DNA of 64,000 bases from F23-B02 sp963613665 (GTDB taxonomy: Bacteria; Bacillota; Clostridia; Oscillospirales; Oscillospiraceae), in contig CAVEAL010000003.1 of assembly GCA_963613665.1 (NCBI GenBank), forward strand, positions 83,891-147,890, given 5' to 3'. A model generated the notes under the pieces. That model searched no databases. It was not told where the DNA came from and saw only the letters and a program-made list of their open reading frames with translations. Shown in pieces: positions 25,570 through 33,771 of the stretch (positions are counted from its first letter, which is position 1; the number at the start of each line of letters is the position of its first letter). Position numbers and translations under genes: made by a program.

Positions 25570-26691
25570 TTAATTTTCTGTATTAGCCGTCATTTCTATC
25601 GCGGAGCAGGCTTCTGCCGCCTGACGCCTGGATATAAACGGCGAAAAGCTTATGCGTACGGTACCGGTTGCTTCCGTACCTGCCGTCTTATGTGCAAGCG
25701 GTGCGCAGTGCAGTCCGCAGCGTGCGGCAACGCCCTTCGCAGCAAGCTTTTCGCAGAATTCCTCACAGCTGAGCTTTTTGTGACGGAAAGAGAGCACTCC
25801 TGCCTGAGTTTGCGTGCTTGCGTAAAAGACTTCGAGCGACGGTAAACGGTTCAGGCGCTCCGACACCTTGCGGCAAAGCTGCGCTTCGTATGCGCCGATA
25901 TTCTTCGCGCCTTTGCCGAGAACGTATCTTATGCCCTCACATAGCCCTGCGATGCCGGTGACATTGAGTGTTCCGGCCTCCGCCCTGTCCGGAAGATACG
26001 GCGGCATGGCCTGTATGAGGCTCTCAGATCCGGTTCCGCCGCTCATGAGAGGCTGCGGTGTCTCCTTGCACAAGAGTATCCCCGTCCCCTGCGGGCCGAG
26101 CAGGCCCTTATGCCCCGGCATTGCGATAAACGCAGCGTTAAGGCGGGAGCAGTCAAGCTCTTCTATACCCGCCGACTGCGAGGCGTCTATTATAAGCGGC
26201 ACTCCATAGCGCCTGCACATGTCGGATATCTCATACACAGGCTGTACAAAACCAAATACGTTTGACACGTGGTTGCACACGGCAAGCTCTGCGCCCGGCA
26301 GCTTCTCCACAAACGCGGATGTCACGCTGTCCGGGTCGAAAAGCTTTCCCGCCGAGACGGAGACGTCAGCTCCGATGTCGTACAGCGGGCGGGTAACGGA
26401 ATTGTGCTCATATCCGGAGATGACAACGCGGCTTCCCCGCCGAGCAAGCGTTCTTATCGCAATGTTCAGCGCATGCGTGGCGTTGAGCGTGAACACTGCA
26501 TTCTCCGGCTTATCGAAGTTAAACAGCCGGCACGCAAGACTGCGGCATTCATAGACCTTGTCGGCCGCACGCATTGCGGCGGCGTAGGTTCCCCTGCCCG
26601 GGCTGGACATGGTATTGAGTGCATTCAGCATCGACTTTTTTACGCTTTCCGGCTTTAAAAAGCTCGTTGCCGCGGAGTCGAGGTATATCAC
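25570..26691 (-). CDS. Class V aminotransferase, cysteine desulfurase-like (EF2568 type)
   Basis: PLP enzyme of 373 residues in the NifS/SufS-like group. It begins with MIYLDSAATSFLKP, has the Schiff-base Lys in MPGHKGLLGPQGTG (about 196-209) and IIDASQSAG for the cofactor Asp. A Cys-containing substrate loop RCGLHCAPLAHK lies near the end. This suggests cysteine desulfurase or selenocysteine lyase activity, but no Isc/Suf scaffold is nearby. It overlaps the DUF3343 gene by ATGA; that partner is a putative sulfur or selenium carrier. Confidence 0.85.
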   Translation of the reverse strand: MIYLDSAATSFLKPESVKKSMLNALNTMSSPGRGTYAAAMRAADKVYECRSLACRLFNFDKPENAVFTLNATHALNIAIRTLARRGSRVVISGYEHNSVTRPLYDIGADVSVSAGKLFDPDSVTSAFVEKLPGAELAVCNHVSNVFGFVQPVYEISDMCRRYGVPLIIDASQSAGIEELDCSRLNAAFIAMPGHKGLLGPQGTGILLCKETPQPLMSGGTGSESLIQAMPPYLPDRAEAGTLNVTGIAGLCEGIRYVLGKGAKNIGAYEAQLCRKVSERLNRLPSLEVFYASTQTQAGVLSFRHKKLSCEEFCEKLAAKGVAARCGLHCAPLAHKTAGTEATGTVRISFSPFISRRQAAEACSAIEMTANTEN

Positions 26692-26939
26692 AGGATCACC
26701 TCGGTATAGCCGCCGTCATCGCGTCGCAGAAATATCCTGCCCTGAAGCTGTCCTTCACGGCGCAGCACTCCGGCTGCGGCGGCGCCGCGCGAGTACGAAA
26801 CGCTGACGCAGTAGCTGCATCCGCCGGGACTCAGCCCCGCCGGAGCCTTCCTTACGGTCGCCGATATTGCGTTTTTTTCAAGCACTCTGGCCGCAGACTG
26901 CGCATAGGTCAGCGAACGGCACATAAATATATAGCGCAT
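26688..26939 (-). CDS. DUF3343 protein, putative Se/S carrier-like
   Basis: 83 residues with the DUF3343 pattern: an N-terminal YIFMCRSLTYAQSAARVLEK, then PAGLSPGGCSYCVSVSY with a CxxC pair (about 39-44). The family is proposed to carry sulfur or selenium because it sits with desulfurases; this is not proven. Here it is coupled by a four-base overlap to a desulfurase-like gene. The 12-mer GCATAGTATGTA lies about 20 bases upstream. Confidence 0.82.
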   Translation of the reverse strand: MRYIFMCRSLTYAQSAARVLEKNAISATVRKAPAGLSPGGCSYCVSVSYSRGAAAAGVLRREGQLQGRIFLRRDDGGYTEVIL

Positions 26940-26957
26940 AATTGACCCCTTCTTTTT

Positions 26958-26990
26958 TTCTACATACTATGCAGCGGGAGTATGCGCAGT
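26958..26990 (-). promoter_or_regulatory. Candidate sporulation-type promoter or operator upstream of DUF3343
   Basis: The minus strand carries GCATAGTATGTA at 26972-26961, identical to the 12-mer upstream of the spoIIIA operon. CATAGTATG is itself a near-palindrome. An AC dinucleotide 17 bases upstream would fit a sigma-K -35 element, but that match is short. Function is inferred. Confidence 0.35.
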
Positions 26991-27025
26991 TAAAATTATC
27001 AGGCAGCGAAAGCTGCCTGATGAAA
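26991..27025 (-). terminator. Rho-independent terminator after ispF
   Basis: Perfect 10-base stem ATCAGGCAGC/GCTGCCTGAT (26998-27007 and 27012-27021) with loop of four, followed on the minus strand by AATTTTA. It lies directly after the ispF stop. Confidence 0.85.
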
Positions 27026-27027
27026 AA

Positions 27028-27495
27028 CTAAACTATAAGAACGACCGCGTGAGCCGCAATGCCGAGGCCTTCGCCCGTAAAACCGAGCTTTTCCTCGGTC
27101 GTTGCCTTGACGCTGACCGAACCGGTCTCCGTGCCCATAGCATCTGCCAGGGCCCTGCGCATATCCTCGATATAGGGCTTGAGCTTCGGCCGCTGTGCAA
27201 TAACCGTGCAGTCAGCGTTTACGACAGCGAAGCCGTGCCCGCGCAGCAGGCTCATAACTTTTTTCAGAAGCTCAATACTGTCCGCGCCGAGATATGCATC
27301 GTCGTTGTCGGGGAAAAGGCCGCCGATATCGCCCAGTGCCGCGGCGCCGAGCAGCGCATCCATAAGAGCGTGGGTCAAAACGTCAGCATCGGAGTGACCG
27401 AGCAGGCCCTTTTCATAGGGTATCTCGACCCCACCGAGGATGAGCCTTCGCCCCTCGACGAGTCTGTGAACATCATAACCGTGTCCGATGCGCAT
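27028..27495 (-). CDS. ispF: 2-C-methyl-D-erythritol 2,4-cyclodiphosphate synthase
   Basis: MEP pathway cyclase. The 155 residues start MRIGHGYDVHRL with the metal ligands Asp8 and His10. They continue with GLLGHSDADVLTHALMDALLGA, which includes the third metal ligand, and GDIGGLFPD. The end KATTEEKLGFTGEGLGIAAHAV is the family C-terminus. Its ATG shares one base with the ispD stop (TAATG). Confidence 0.97.
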   Translation of the reverse strand: MRIGHGYDVHRLVEGRRLILGGVEIPYEKGLLGHSDADVLTHALMDALLGAAALGDIGGLFPDNDDAYLGADSIELLKKVMSLLRGHGFAVVNADCTVIAQRPKLKPYIEDMRRALADAMGTETGSVSVKATTEEKLGFTGEGLGIAAHAVVLIV

Positions 27496-28226
27496 TATCT
27501 GCCTCTCCTTTCGGCGAGTATGCCCTCGGCAATATACATATCGCGTGCAGTCGTGAGCTTAATATTATCCTGCTCACCTGCAACGACGGTAACCTTATAT
27601 CCCATTGCCTCGACAGCCGAGCAGTCGTCAGTTATCCTGATGCCCTTCTGCTGCGCACGGGTCAGCGCAGCCTTTATCATCTCTGCCATAAACACCTGCG
27701 GTGTCTGCATGAGCGCAACAAGATCTCTTGACGGTGTCTCCGCAACGGCGCCCTTGGCATTGAGAACGCGCACGGTGTCCGTCGGTGCAACGGCGGGTGC
27801 CGACGCATCATGCTGATGAGCCGAGTGAACGACTCTCTCAATGAGTCCTCCGGTGAGGAACGGGCGTGCACCGTCATGGATGGCAATATATTTCGCCCTT
27901 TCGTCGGCATTGCTCACGCCGATAAGCGAGGACTCGGTTCTTGTTTTGCCGCCGAGTACGACACGGCTTGTCTTTGTGATACCGTAGTCATGGCAGATAT
28001 CCGCTACCTCCTGCAGACTTTCGTACTTAGTGACGACAACGATCTCGTCAATGCAGTCGGATGCCTGCAATGCCTTGAGCGTATGCGCGATCACAGGTAT
28101 ACCGCCGAGCGGCATAAGTATCTTATCCTTACCCATGCGCTGCGAATTTCCGGCGGCGAGCACGACTGCGGTGCAGAAATCGTCGTCCTTTGCTTTGAAT
28201 TTGAATATCTTATTTATTATAGACAC
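27495..28226 (-). CDS. ispD: 2-C-methyl-D-erythritol 4-phosphate cytidylyltransferase
   Basis: Makes CDP-methylerythritol in the MEP pathway. The 243 residues have the nucleotide-binding motif VVLAAGNSQRMGKDK (about 21-35), IHDGARPF (about 120-127) and APTDTVR. A leader of about 15 residues precedes the core. It lies between carD and ispF as in many Clostridia. Confidence 0.96.
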   Translation of the reverse strand: MSIINKIFKFKAKDDDFCTAVVLAAGNSQRMGKDKILMPLGGIPVIAHTLKALQASDCIDEIVVVTKYESLQEVADICHDYGITKTSRVVLGGKTRTESSLIGVSNADERAKYIAIHDGARPFLTGGLIERVVHSAHQHDASAPAVAPTDTVRVLNAKGAVAETPSRDLVALMQTPQVFMAEMIKAALTRAQQKGIRITDDCSAVEAMGYKVTVVAGEQDNIKLTTARDMYIAEGILAERRGR

Positions 28227-28232
28227 GGATGC

Positions 28233-28715
28233 TTACTCCTTATTAAGTGCTGCACACAGCCTTTTTTCTACGCTTTCATAGTTGGTTTCGGTCGCCACGA
28301 CGAGCTCGGAAATCAGGATCTGCTTTGCGGAATGGAGCATTTTGCGCTCACCTGTGGACAGGCCGCGCTCACCGTCGCGCCGCATAAGTCCCTTGACGAC
28401 GGCCGCAACGTCAAAAAGATTTCCGCTTTTTATCTTATCCATATTCTCGCGGTAGCGCTTATTCCAGTTCTGAGTCATGGATATTTCAAGCTCACGGAAG
28501 GCTTCAAATACCTTTTCCGCATCACCGCGCGATATTATGGATCTCACGCCGATATCCTCGCAGCCCACGACCGGAACCATCACGACCATATCACCGACAG
28601 GCAGCTTAAGGACATAGTAGTCCCGTTCGGCGCCGTTAATTTTTTTAGTTACTATACTCTCAATAACGCCGGCACCGTGCATCGGATGCGCAATATAATC
28701 GCCAATCTTGAACAA
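28233..28715 (-). CDS. carD: CarD family transcriptional regulator
   Basis: RNA-polymerase-binding regulator (CarD/CdnL) that stabilises open complexes at rRNA and other promoters. The N-terminal RID domain spans about 1-65 (FKIGDYIAHPMHGAGVIES) and a helical C-terminal domain follows (160 residues). I choose TTG at 28715: AAGGAGG lies seven bases upstream, and the product then starts MFKIGDY, as in other CarD proteins. The GTG at 28721 overlaps too closely with the ribosome site. A sigma-A promoter lies directly upstream. Confidence 0.93.
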   Translation of the reverse strand: MFKIGDYIAHPMHGAGVIESIVTKKINGAERDYYVLKLPVGDMVVMVPVVGCEDIGVRSIISRGDAEKVFEAFRELEISMTQNWNKRYRENMDKIKSGNLFDVAAVVKGLMRRDGERGLSTGERKMLHSAKQILISELVVATETNYESVEKRLCAALNKE

Positions 28716-28746
28716 GACCACTCCTCCTTAAAGCTTTTATGATATA

Positions 28747-28775
28747 ATTATACACAAATTGTTGTTTTTTTGCAA
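28747..28775 (-). promoter_or_regulatory. Sigma-A promoter of carD-ispD-ispF
   Basis: On the minus strand TTGCAA (28775-28770) and TATAAT (28752-28747) are spaced by 17 bases, 32 bases before the carD TTG start. Confidence 0.78.
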
Positions 28776-28805
28776 GGAAGAATAGTGATTTTCATTGATA
28801 TTTCA

Positions 28806-28838
28806 AGAAAAACAGCCTGCCGCAAATGCGGCAGGCTA
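28806..28838 (-). terminator. Rho-independent terminator after the ispH-rpsA fusion
   Basis: Perfect 11-base stem (28814-28824 with 28827-28837, AGCCTGCCGCA/TGCGGCAGGCT) followed on the minus strand by GTTTTTC. It lies 21 bases after the stop. Confidence 0.9.
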
Positions 28839-28858
28839 TTACAGATTGTTTAACTGTA

Positions 28859-30898
28859 TTACTCCTCTACGAGTTCACCCTTGGCTTCACCGTTGGTGGA
28901 CACCTCGTAAACGAGTGCGTCTTCGCCGTTATCCTCGACCTCGGGAATATCCTCGACCTCAGCGGCAGCAGGCTCGGCCAGTGCGCGGATGGACAGGGAT
29001 ATCTTGTGATTCTCGGTGTCGATAGCGGTGATCTTAGCCTCGACAACATCGCCGACGGAGAGGACCTCTTCGGGCTTGCCGATGCGGCGGTTTGCGATCT
29101 GGGAAATATGGATCAGACCGTCAACACCGGGAAGGACCTCGGCAAATGCGCCGAAGGTCATGAGCTTTACGATCTTGACCTCTGCGGTGTCGCCGACATT
29201 GTAGTTAGTGGTAAACTTGACCCAGGGATTCTCGTTGGGATCCTTGTAACCGAGGGAGATCTTTTTCTTCTCCTTATCGAAGCTGATGACGTAAACATCG
29301 ACCTCGTCGCCGATCTTGAACAGCTCTGCGGGGTTCTTGATGCGGCTCCAGCTCATCTCGGAGACGTGCACCATGCCGTCAATGCCGCCGATATCGACGA
29401 ATGCACCGTAGCTGGTCATGGACTTGACCACGCCGTGATACTTGTTGCCGACCTCCATCTCGTTCCAGATGGCCTCTGCCTTTTCGCGGCGCTCCTTCTG
29501 AGCAACGGCACGGATGGAACCGACAACGCGCTTGCGGCTGCGGTTGACCTCAGTGATCTTGACGCGGGTCTTCTGCTTGAGGAGCTGATTCATATCGGCT
29601 TCCTTGGGCAGGCCGGACTGGGATGCGGGAACGAATACGCGAACGCCCTTGACGCTGACGACTACGCCGCCCTTGTTGATCTCGGTAACGGTACCCTCGA
29701 GGAACTCGCCGCTTTCGACCGCTTCTTCGACCATCGTCCAGCTCTTTGCTGCATCAAGACGCTTCTTCGAGAGCATAACTGTGCCTTCAACATCATTGAC
29801 GCGGACGACAACTGCTTCGATCGCATCGCCGACCTTAACGGCGTCTTCTACCTTGATGCCGTCATCGGTAAACTCGGTGGTGGGAATGAAGCCGGAATAC
29901 TTGGTGCCGATATCGACACTGACTTCAGTGCCGGTAATAGCAACGACGGTGCCGGTTACCTTATCTCCATTATATATAGTCTTGATGGATTCCTCCAGCA
30001 TTTCGTCGAAGGACATCTCCTTCTCTTCTGCTGCAGCAGCATCAATTTTGATTTCTTCGCTCATCTTGTTACTTACCTCCTTAATTATCCACGCAGGCGT
30101 GGACGCTCCTGCCGTAACGCCGACGGTGGACGCACCTGCAAGCCTGTCCATGTCCAATTCACCGGCATTTTCGATAAACTGAACGTTCGGGCAGAGCTCG
30201 GAGCATATCACCGAAAGGTGGACGCTGTTCGCGCTGTGCTTACCGCCTATAACGACCATCGCATCGCACTCTGCCGCTAATTTCGCGGCTTCTTCCTGAC
30301 GCGTGGATGTTGCACCACATATTGTATCAAAGATTTGAAGATTTGTACATCTTTTTTTTAAGAAACTTGCACATTCGGTAAAATTACTACGAGTCTGGGT
30401 GGTTTGGACTACCATCGTTATCGGTTTATCCAATAATTCGCCTGTTTTTCCGTACCACTCATGCAATTCGGAGGCATTTTCGCAGATGACACAGTCTCCG
30501 CACCAGCCCTTGACGGCCTCGACCTCGGGGTGACCGTGCATTCCGATTATGACCACAAAGCGGCCTTCCTCATGTGCACTTGCAACAAGCTCATGTATGC
30601 GCTTTACCTTGGGGCAGGTCGCGTCGCTTATCTGAGCTTGTCTGTCCTCAAGGCTCCTGTACACGGCTTTTGACACACCGTGAGAGCGTATCATGATCCG
30701 TGCGCCCTGCGGCAGCTCTTCGGGAGAGGCTATAACACGCAGTCCCTCGCTCTCAAAGCGGCGAACCACATCGTCATTGTGTATCAGCTGGCCGAGCGAG
30801 TACGCGCTGCCGTCCTTGAGCAGTTTCTGCGCCATGTCTACCGAGCGGCTCACGCCGAAGCAGAAGCCCGCGCTTTTTGCTACGATCATTTTATCCAT
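28859..30898 (-). CDS. ispH-rpsA: Fusion of 4-hydroxy-3-methylbut-2-enyl diphosphate reductase (IspH) and ribosomal protein S1
   Basis: The N-terminal 278 residues are IspH/LytB, the last MEP-pathway enzyme. The three Fe-S cysteines are in SAGFCFGV, DATCPK and DTICGATSTRQ, and substrate residues are in SHGVS. After a Glu/Ala-rich linker, four S1 RNA-binding domains follow (about 312-380, 396-465, 485-553 and 570-640), for example GTVVAITGTEVSVDIG and SYGAFVDIGGIDGMVHVS. The start at 30898 has GGAG seven bases upstream; an ATG at 30904 overlaps cmk. Fusions of this kind are known in Clostridia. An internal start may also make free S1. Confidence 0.93.
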   Translation of the reverse strand: MDKMIVAKSAGFCFGVSRSVDMAQKLLKDGSAYSLGQLIHNDDVVRRFESEGLRVIASPEELPQGARIMIRSHGVSKAVYRSLEDRQAQISDATCPKVKRIHELVASAHEEGRFVVIIGMHGHPEVEAVKGWCGDCVICENASELHEWYGKTGELLDKPITMVVQTTQTRSNFTECASFLKKRCTNLQIFDTICGATSTRQEEAAKLAAECDAMVVIGGKHSANSVHLSVICSELCPNVQFIENAGELDMDRLAGASTVGVTAGASTPAWIIKEVSNKMSEEIKIDAAAAEEKEMSFDEMLEESIKTIYNGDKVTGTVVAITGTEVSVDIGTKYSGFIPTTEFTDDGIKVEDAVKVGDAIEAVVVRVNDVEGTVMLSKKRLDAAKSWTMVEEAVESGEFLEGTVTEINKGGVVVSVKGVRVFVPASQSGLPKEADMNQLLKQKTRVKITEVNRSRKRVVGSIRAVAQKERREKAEAIWNEMEVGNKYHGVVKSMTSYGAFVDIGGIDGMVHVSEMSWSRIKNPAELFKIGDEVDVYVISFDKEKKKISLGYKDPNENPWVKFTTNYNVGDTAEVKIVKLMTFGAFAEVLPGVDGLIHISQIANRRIGKPEEVLSVGDVVEAKITAIDTENHKISLSIRALAEPAAAEVEDIPEVEDNGEDALVYEVSTNGEAKGELVEE
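30062..30082 (-). promoter_or_regulatory. Internal ribosome-binding site and ATG at the IspH/S1 junction
   Basis: AAGGAGGT (30082-30075 on the minus strand), the full anti-16S complement, lies ten bases before an in-frame ATG (30064-30062). Initiation there would give a 401-residue S1 protein (MSEEIKID...) separate from IspH. The SD sequence is read in frame as IKEV by ribosomes translating the fusion. Confidence 0.65.
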
Positions 30899-30900
30899 AT

Positions 30901-31584
30901 TCATTCTCCGGACATCCGGCCGGTTTTCTCCGCTATCAGGCGGCAGACCGCTGTCACGCTTTCTTCGAGAGTGTTGCCGCTCGTGTCGAGCAGCACGGCA
31001 TCGCCGGCAGCCTTCAAGGGTGCGGCAGCACGCAGGCTGTCCTGCTCGTCACGCCGCTTCATTTCATCGAGCACCTCGTCAAAGGGCTTGTCTATCCCCT
31101 TTGCGAGCAGCTCCTCATAACGGCGTCGGGCACGGTCTTCAACATCGGCGGTGAGGAATATCTTGAGATCGGCATCGGGCAGTATCACCGTTCCGATATC
31201 GCGGCCATCCATGATGACATCGTGCTTTTTTGCCATATCGCGCTGCATATCAATGAGAAATGCCCTGACCTCCGGTATCGCCGAGACCCCGGACGCAAGC
31301 ATCGATACCTCCGGCAGACGTATGTCCTGGGAAACGTCGGCGCCGTCCAGATACATATGCTGCTCTCCGCTTTCGTTATATCTGAGTTCGATCTGAAGCT
31401 TCGGCAGCATGGCGATAACGGCTGCCTTATCATCAAGGCTCACACCGTGATTTTTTGAGGCAAGCCCGATGGTCCTGTATATGGCGCCGGTATCGACATA
31501 TATAAATCCGAACTTCTCGGCGGCTTTTCTTGATATTGTACTCTTTCCTGCGCCGGACGGGCCGTCGATGGCAATTGATATCAT
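30901..31584 (-). CDS. cmk: Cytidylate kinase
   Basis: Phosphorylates CMP/dCMP. The 227 residues have the P-loop IDGPSGAGKSTIS (about 5-17), DTGAIYR (about 31-37) and VIMDGRDIGTV (about 147-157). The stop overlaps the longest ispH start by four bases. In many Clostridia plsC lies between cmk and ispH; it is absent here. Confidence 0.96.
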   Translation of the reverse strand: MISIAIDGPSGAGKSTISRKAAEKFGFIYVDTGAIYRTIGLASKNHGVSLDDKAAVIAMLPKLQIELRYNESGEQHMYLDGADVSQDIRLPEVSMLASGVSAIPEVRAFLIDMQRDMAKKHDVIMDGRDIGTVILPDADLKIFLTADVEDRARRRYEELLAKGIDKPFDEVLDEMKRRDEQDSLRAAAPLKAAGDAVLLDTSGNTLEESVTAVCRLIAEKTGRMSGE

Positions 31585-31596
31585 AGCTTTACATCC

Positions 31597-32826
31597 TTAT
31601 ATAGAGTTGGCGGCAACGTATGCCGTAGACCATGCGATCTGAAGATTGAATCCGCCGGTATAGGCGTCTATATCCATGACCTCGCCGGCAAAGTACAGTC
31701 CGCTCACGAGCTTTGATTCCATCGTGCGCGGATTTATCTCCTTTGTAGAAACGCCGCCTGAGGTTACTATAGCCTCGTCAACAGGCCGCGGCCCGGACAC
31801 GGATACGGGAAACTCCTTGAACAGCTTCAGAAGCTTGTGCCGCTGTGTACGCGTTATTGAATTGACTTTTTCCTCCGCCGGTATGCCGGACAGCTCAACG
31901 AGGACCGGTATCATTGTTTTTCCGGCAAGATCGCCCAATGCGTTTGCAAAGTCGCGGTTTGCATATTTTTCAAAGTCGCGCAGCAGCCTTGCGTCAAGCT
32001 TTTTCTCATCGAGCGCAGGCTTGAGGTCGATGCTCAGACGGTACTTTGCAGTACCGAAATTGCGCATATGCGAGCTTGCCGACAGCACGAGCGGCCCCGA
32101 CACGCCAAAATGCGTAAACAGCATCTCTCCAAGCTCCCTGAAAATGAGCTTATCGTCCTCGTAGGCCGACAGCGTTACGTTTTTAAGTGAAAAGCCCTGC
32201 ATCCTCGCACAGTATTCGTCTCCGCTCTCAAGCGGAACGAGCGACGGGCGGCAGGGACTTATGCTGTGCCCAAGCTCGTGCGCCATTTTATAGCCTGCTC
32301 CGGTCGAGCCCGTGAGCGGATACGAAAGTCCGCCCGTGCATATGACAGCGGCGCGGCAGGATATTACGGAAGCATCCGTTTTAACGCCGCTGACTGCGCC
32401 GTTTTCGCAGATTATATGCTCCGCACTTTCGCGCAGACGTCGGACTCCGCAGCGCTCTATATTGCGTGTGAGCGTTCCGGCGACATCATTTGCGTTATCC
32501 GACACGGGAAAGACGCGATTTCCGCGCTCGGTTTTCAGAGGCAGACCGAGCGACAGGAAAAATTGCATCGTGTCGCTAGGCGAAAGCCTGTTGAGCGCAC
32601 TGTACAGAAATCTGCCGTCGCCTGGGATATTTTCGAGAAATTCTTTTATATCGCAGTTATTCGTGACATTGCAGCGCCCCTTGCCGGTTATTCGCACCTT
32701 GCGGCCGAGCATTTTATTCGGCTCAAGCAGGATAACGTCAAGCCCGCGCTGCGCCGCGACGAGGCTGCACATCATTCCGGCGGCTCCCCCGCCTATTACA
32801 ACAGCGTCGGCACTGAGTTTTTTCAT
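31597..32826 (-). CDS. NAD(P)/FAD-dependent oxidoreductase, HI0933/YhiN (BaiN-like) family
   Basis: Flavoprotein of 409 residues. The FAD-binding Rossmann motif VIGGGAAGMMCSLVAA lies at about 10-25, then LGRKVRITGKGRCNVTN, the family hallmark. VICTGGLSYPLTGSTGAGY and the C-terminal GLYFAGEVMDIDAYTGGFNLQIAWSTA complete it. BaiN-type relatives act on bile acids but most are uncharacterised, so the substrate is unknown. It overlaps the upstream RpiR gene by ATGA. Confidence 0.88.
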   Translation of the reverse strand: MKKLSADAVVIGGGAAGMMCSLVAAQRGLDVILLEPNKMLGRKVRITGKGRCNVTNNCDIKEFLENIPGDGRFLYSALNRLSPSDTMQFFLSLGLPLKTERGNRVFPVSDNANDVAGTLTRNIERCGVRRLRESAEHIICENGAVSGVKTDASVISCRAAVICTGGLSYPLTGSTGAGYKMAHELGHSISPCRPSLVPLESGDEYCARMQGFSLKNVTLSAYEDDKLIFRELGEMLFTHFGVSGPLVLSASSHMRNFGTAKYRLSIDLKPALDEKKLDARLLRDFEKYANRDFANALGDLAGKTMIPVLVELSGIPAEEKVNSITRTQRHKLLKLFKEFPVSVSGPRPVDEAIVTSGGVSTKEINPRTMESKLVSGLYFAGEVMDIDAYTGGFNLQIAWSTAYVAANSI

Positions 32827-33698
32827 GTAACTGCACCGTGTTCGGTCTGCTCATATACTTTGTTTTCCGACCAGATCGTCTCAAGCCGCTCGAAGGTTTT
32901 TGAGAGGTTTTCCTTGTTTTTTATGCCGACTGCAATGATTATGGCATTTATAAGGCTCATGGGAGCTACGAGCGAGTCAAGGAATGACACCATATCGCTC
33001 TTTGCGTGCAGGCATACGTCGGTTATTCCGTTTAAGGGCGAGGCCGGACTGTCCGTTATGGCGACGGTCATTGCGCCCATTTTCTTTGCAAACTCCACTG
33101 CGTCGATGGTATGGCTCGAATAGCGCGGAAAGCTTATGGCAATGCAGAGATCGCCGTGGCCTATCCTTATCATCTGCTCGAATACCTCGCTGGCTGCGGT
33201 GTCGTGAATGACGTTGACATTGCTGCGCAGCAAATTGAGATACAGCCCGAGAAATGTTGACAGCGAGGTCGATGTGCGCATACCGACAATATATATATTA
33301 TTCGCGTCGATTATGGAATCAACGAATTTGTTGAAGCTGTCCTGCGAAAGCACTTCGAGCGTCGCCTGGAGGTTCTGAATATCGCTTCCGATTATCGAGC
33401 GGACGATGTCCTTATCGTCGATCATGCTCTTTGCGACCTCTATGCGCTGCACCGAGGTAAGTCGGTTGCGTATCATCTCCTGCAGAGCCTTGCGCATGCT
33501 CGGATATCCGTCATAGCCGAGCTCGGTTGCAAAACGCACAACGGTGGATTCGCTCACGCCGACTATCTTGCCGAGCTTTCCGGCGGTCATGAACGCGGCC
33601 TTGTCATAGTTATTGAGAATATATTTTGCAATGCTTTTCTGTCCCTTGGAAAACTTGTTGCTGCCCTTCGAAAGGACCTTGAGAAGATCGGTCTCCAT
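32823..33698 (-). CDS. MurR/RpiR family transcriptional regulator
   Basis: 291 residues: an N-terminal RpiR helix-turn-helix (about 1-77, KLGKIVGVSESTVVRFATELGYDGY) and a C-terminal sugar-phosphate-binding SIS domain (about 118-250, NIYIVGMRTSTSLS ... AISFPRYSSHTIDAVEFAKKMGA). The effector is presumably a phosphosugar. No sugar genes adjoin it; it starts the operon with the HI0933 flavoprotein. Confidence 0.92.
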   Translation of the reverse strand: METDLLKVLSKGSNKFSKGQKSIAKYILNNYDKAAFMTAGKLGKIVGVSESTVVRFATELGYDGYPSMRKALQEMIRNRLTSVQRIEVAKSMIDDKDIVRSIIGSDIQNLQATLEVLSQDSFNKFVDSIIDANNIYIVGMRTSTSLSTFLGLYLNLLRSNVNVIHDTAASEVFEQMIRIGHGDLCIAISFPRYSSHTIDAVEFAKKMGAMTVAITDSPASPLNGITDVCLHAKSDMVSFLDSLVAPMSLINAIIIAVGIKNKENLSKTFERLETIWSENKVYEQTEHGAVT

Positions 33699-33729
33699 AC
33701 TTTCATCTCCATGTTAAAACATAAAAGAC

Positions 33730-33758
33730 ATTTTACTTTCATTCTCATTAAATTGCAA
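33730..33758 (-). promoter_or_regulatory. Sigma-A promoter of the rpiR-family gene
   Basis: Minus strand TTGCAA (33758-33753) and TAAAAT (33735-33730), spacing 17 bases, about 32 bases before the start codon. Confidence 0.68.
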
Positions 33759-33771
33759 TAGCATTCTGCAA

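Noticed and set aside
27810..28742. 310-codon plus-strand open frame
   Set aside because: Antisense to ispD and carD, which are well supported on the other strand.
28826..30280. 484-codon plus-strand open frame
   Set aside because: It is the antisense of the S1 part of the ispH-rpsA gene; Asp/Leu-rich shadow sequence caused by codon bias, and it starts in that gene's terminator.
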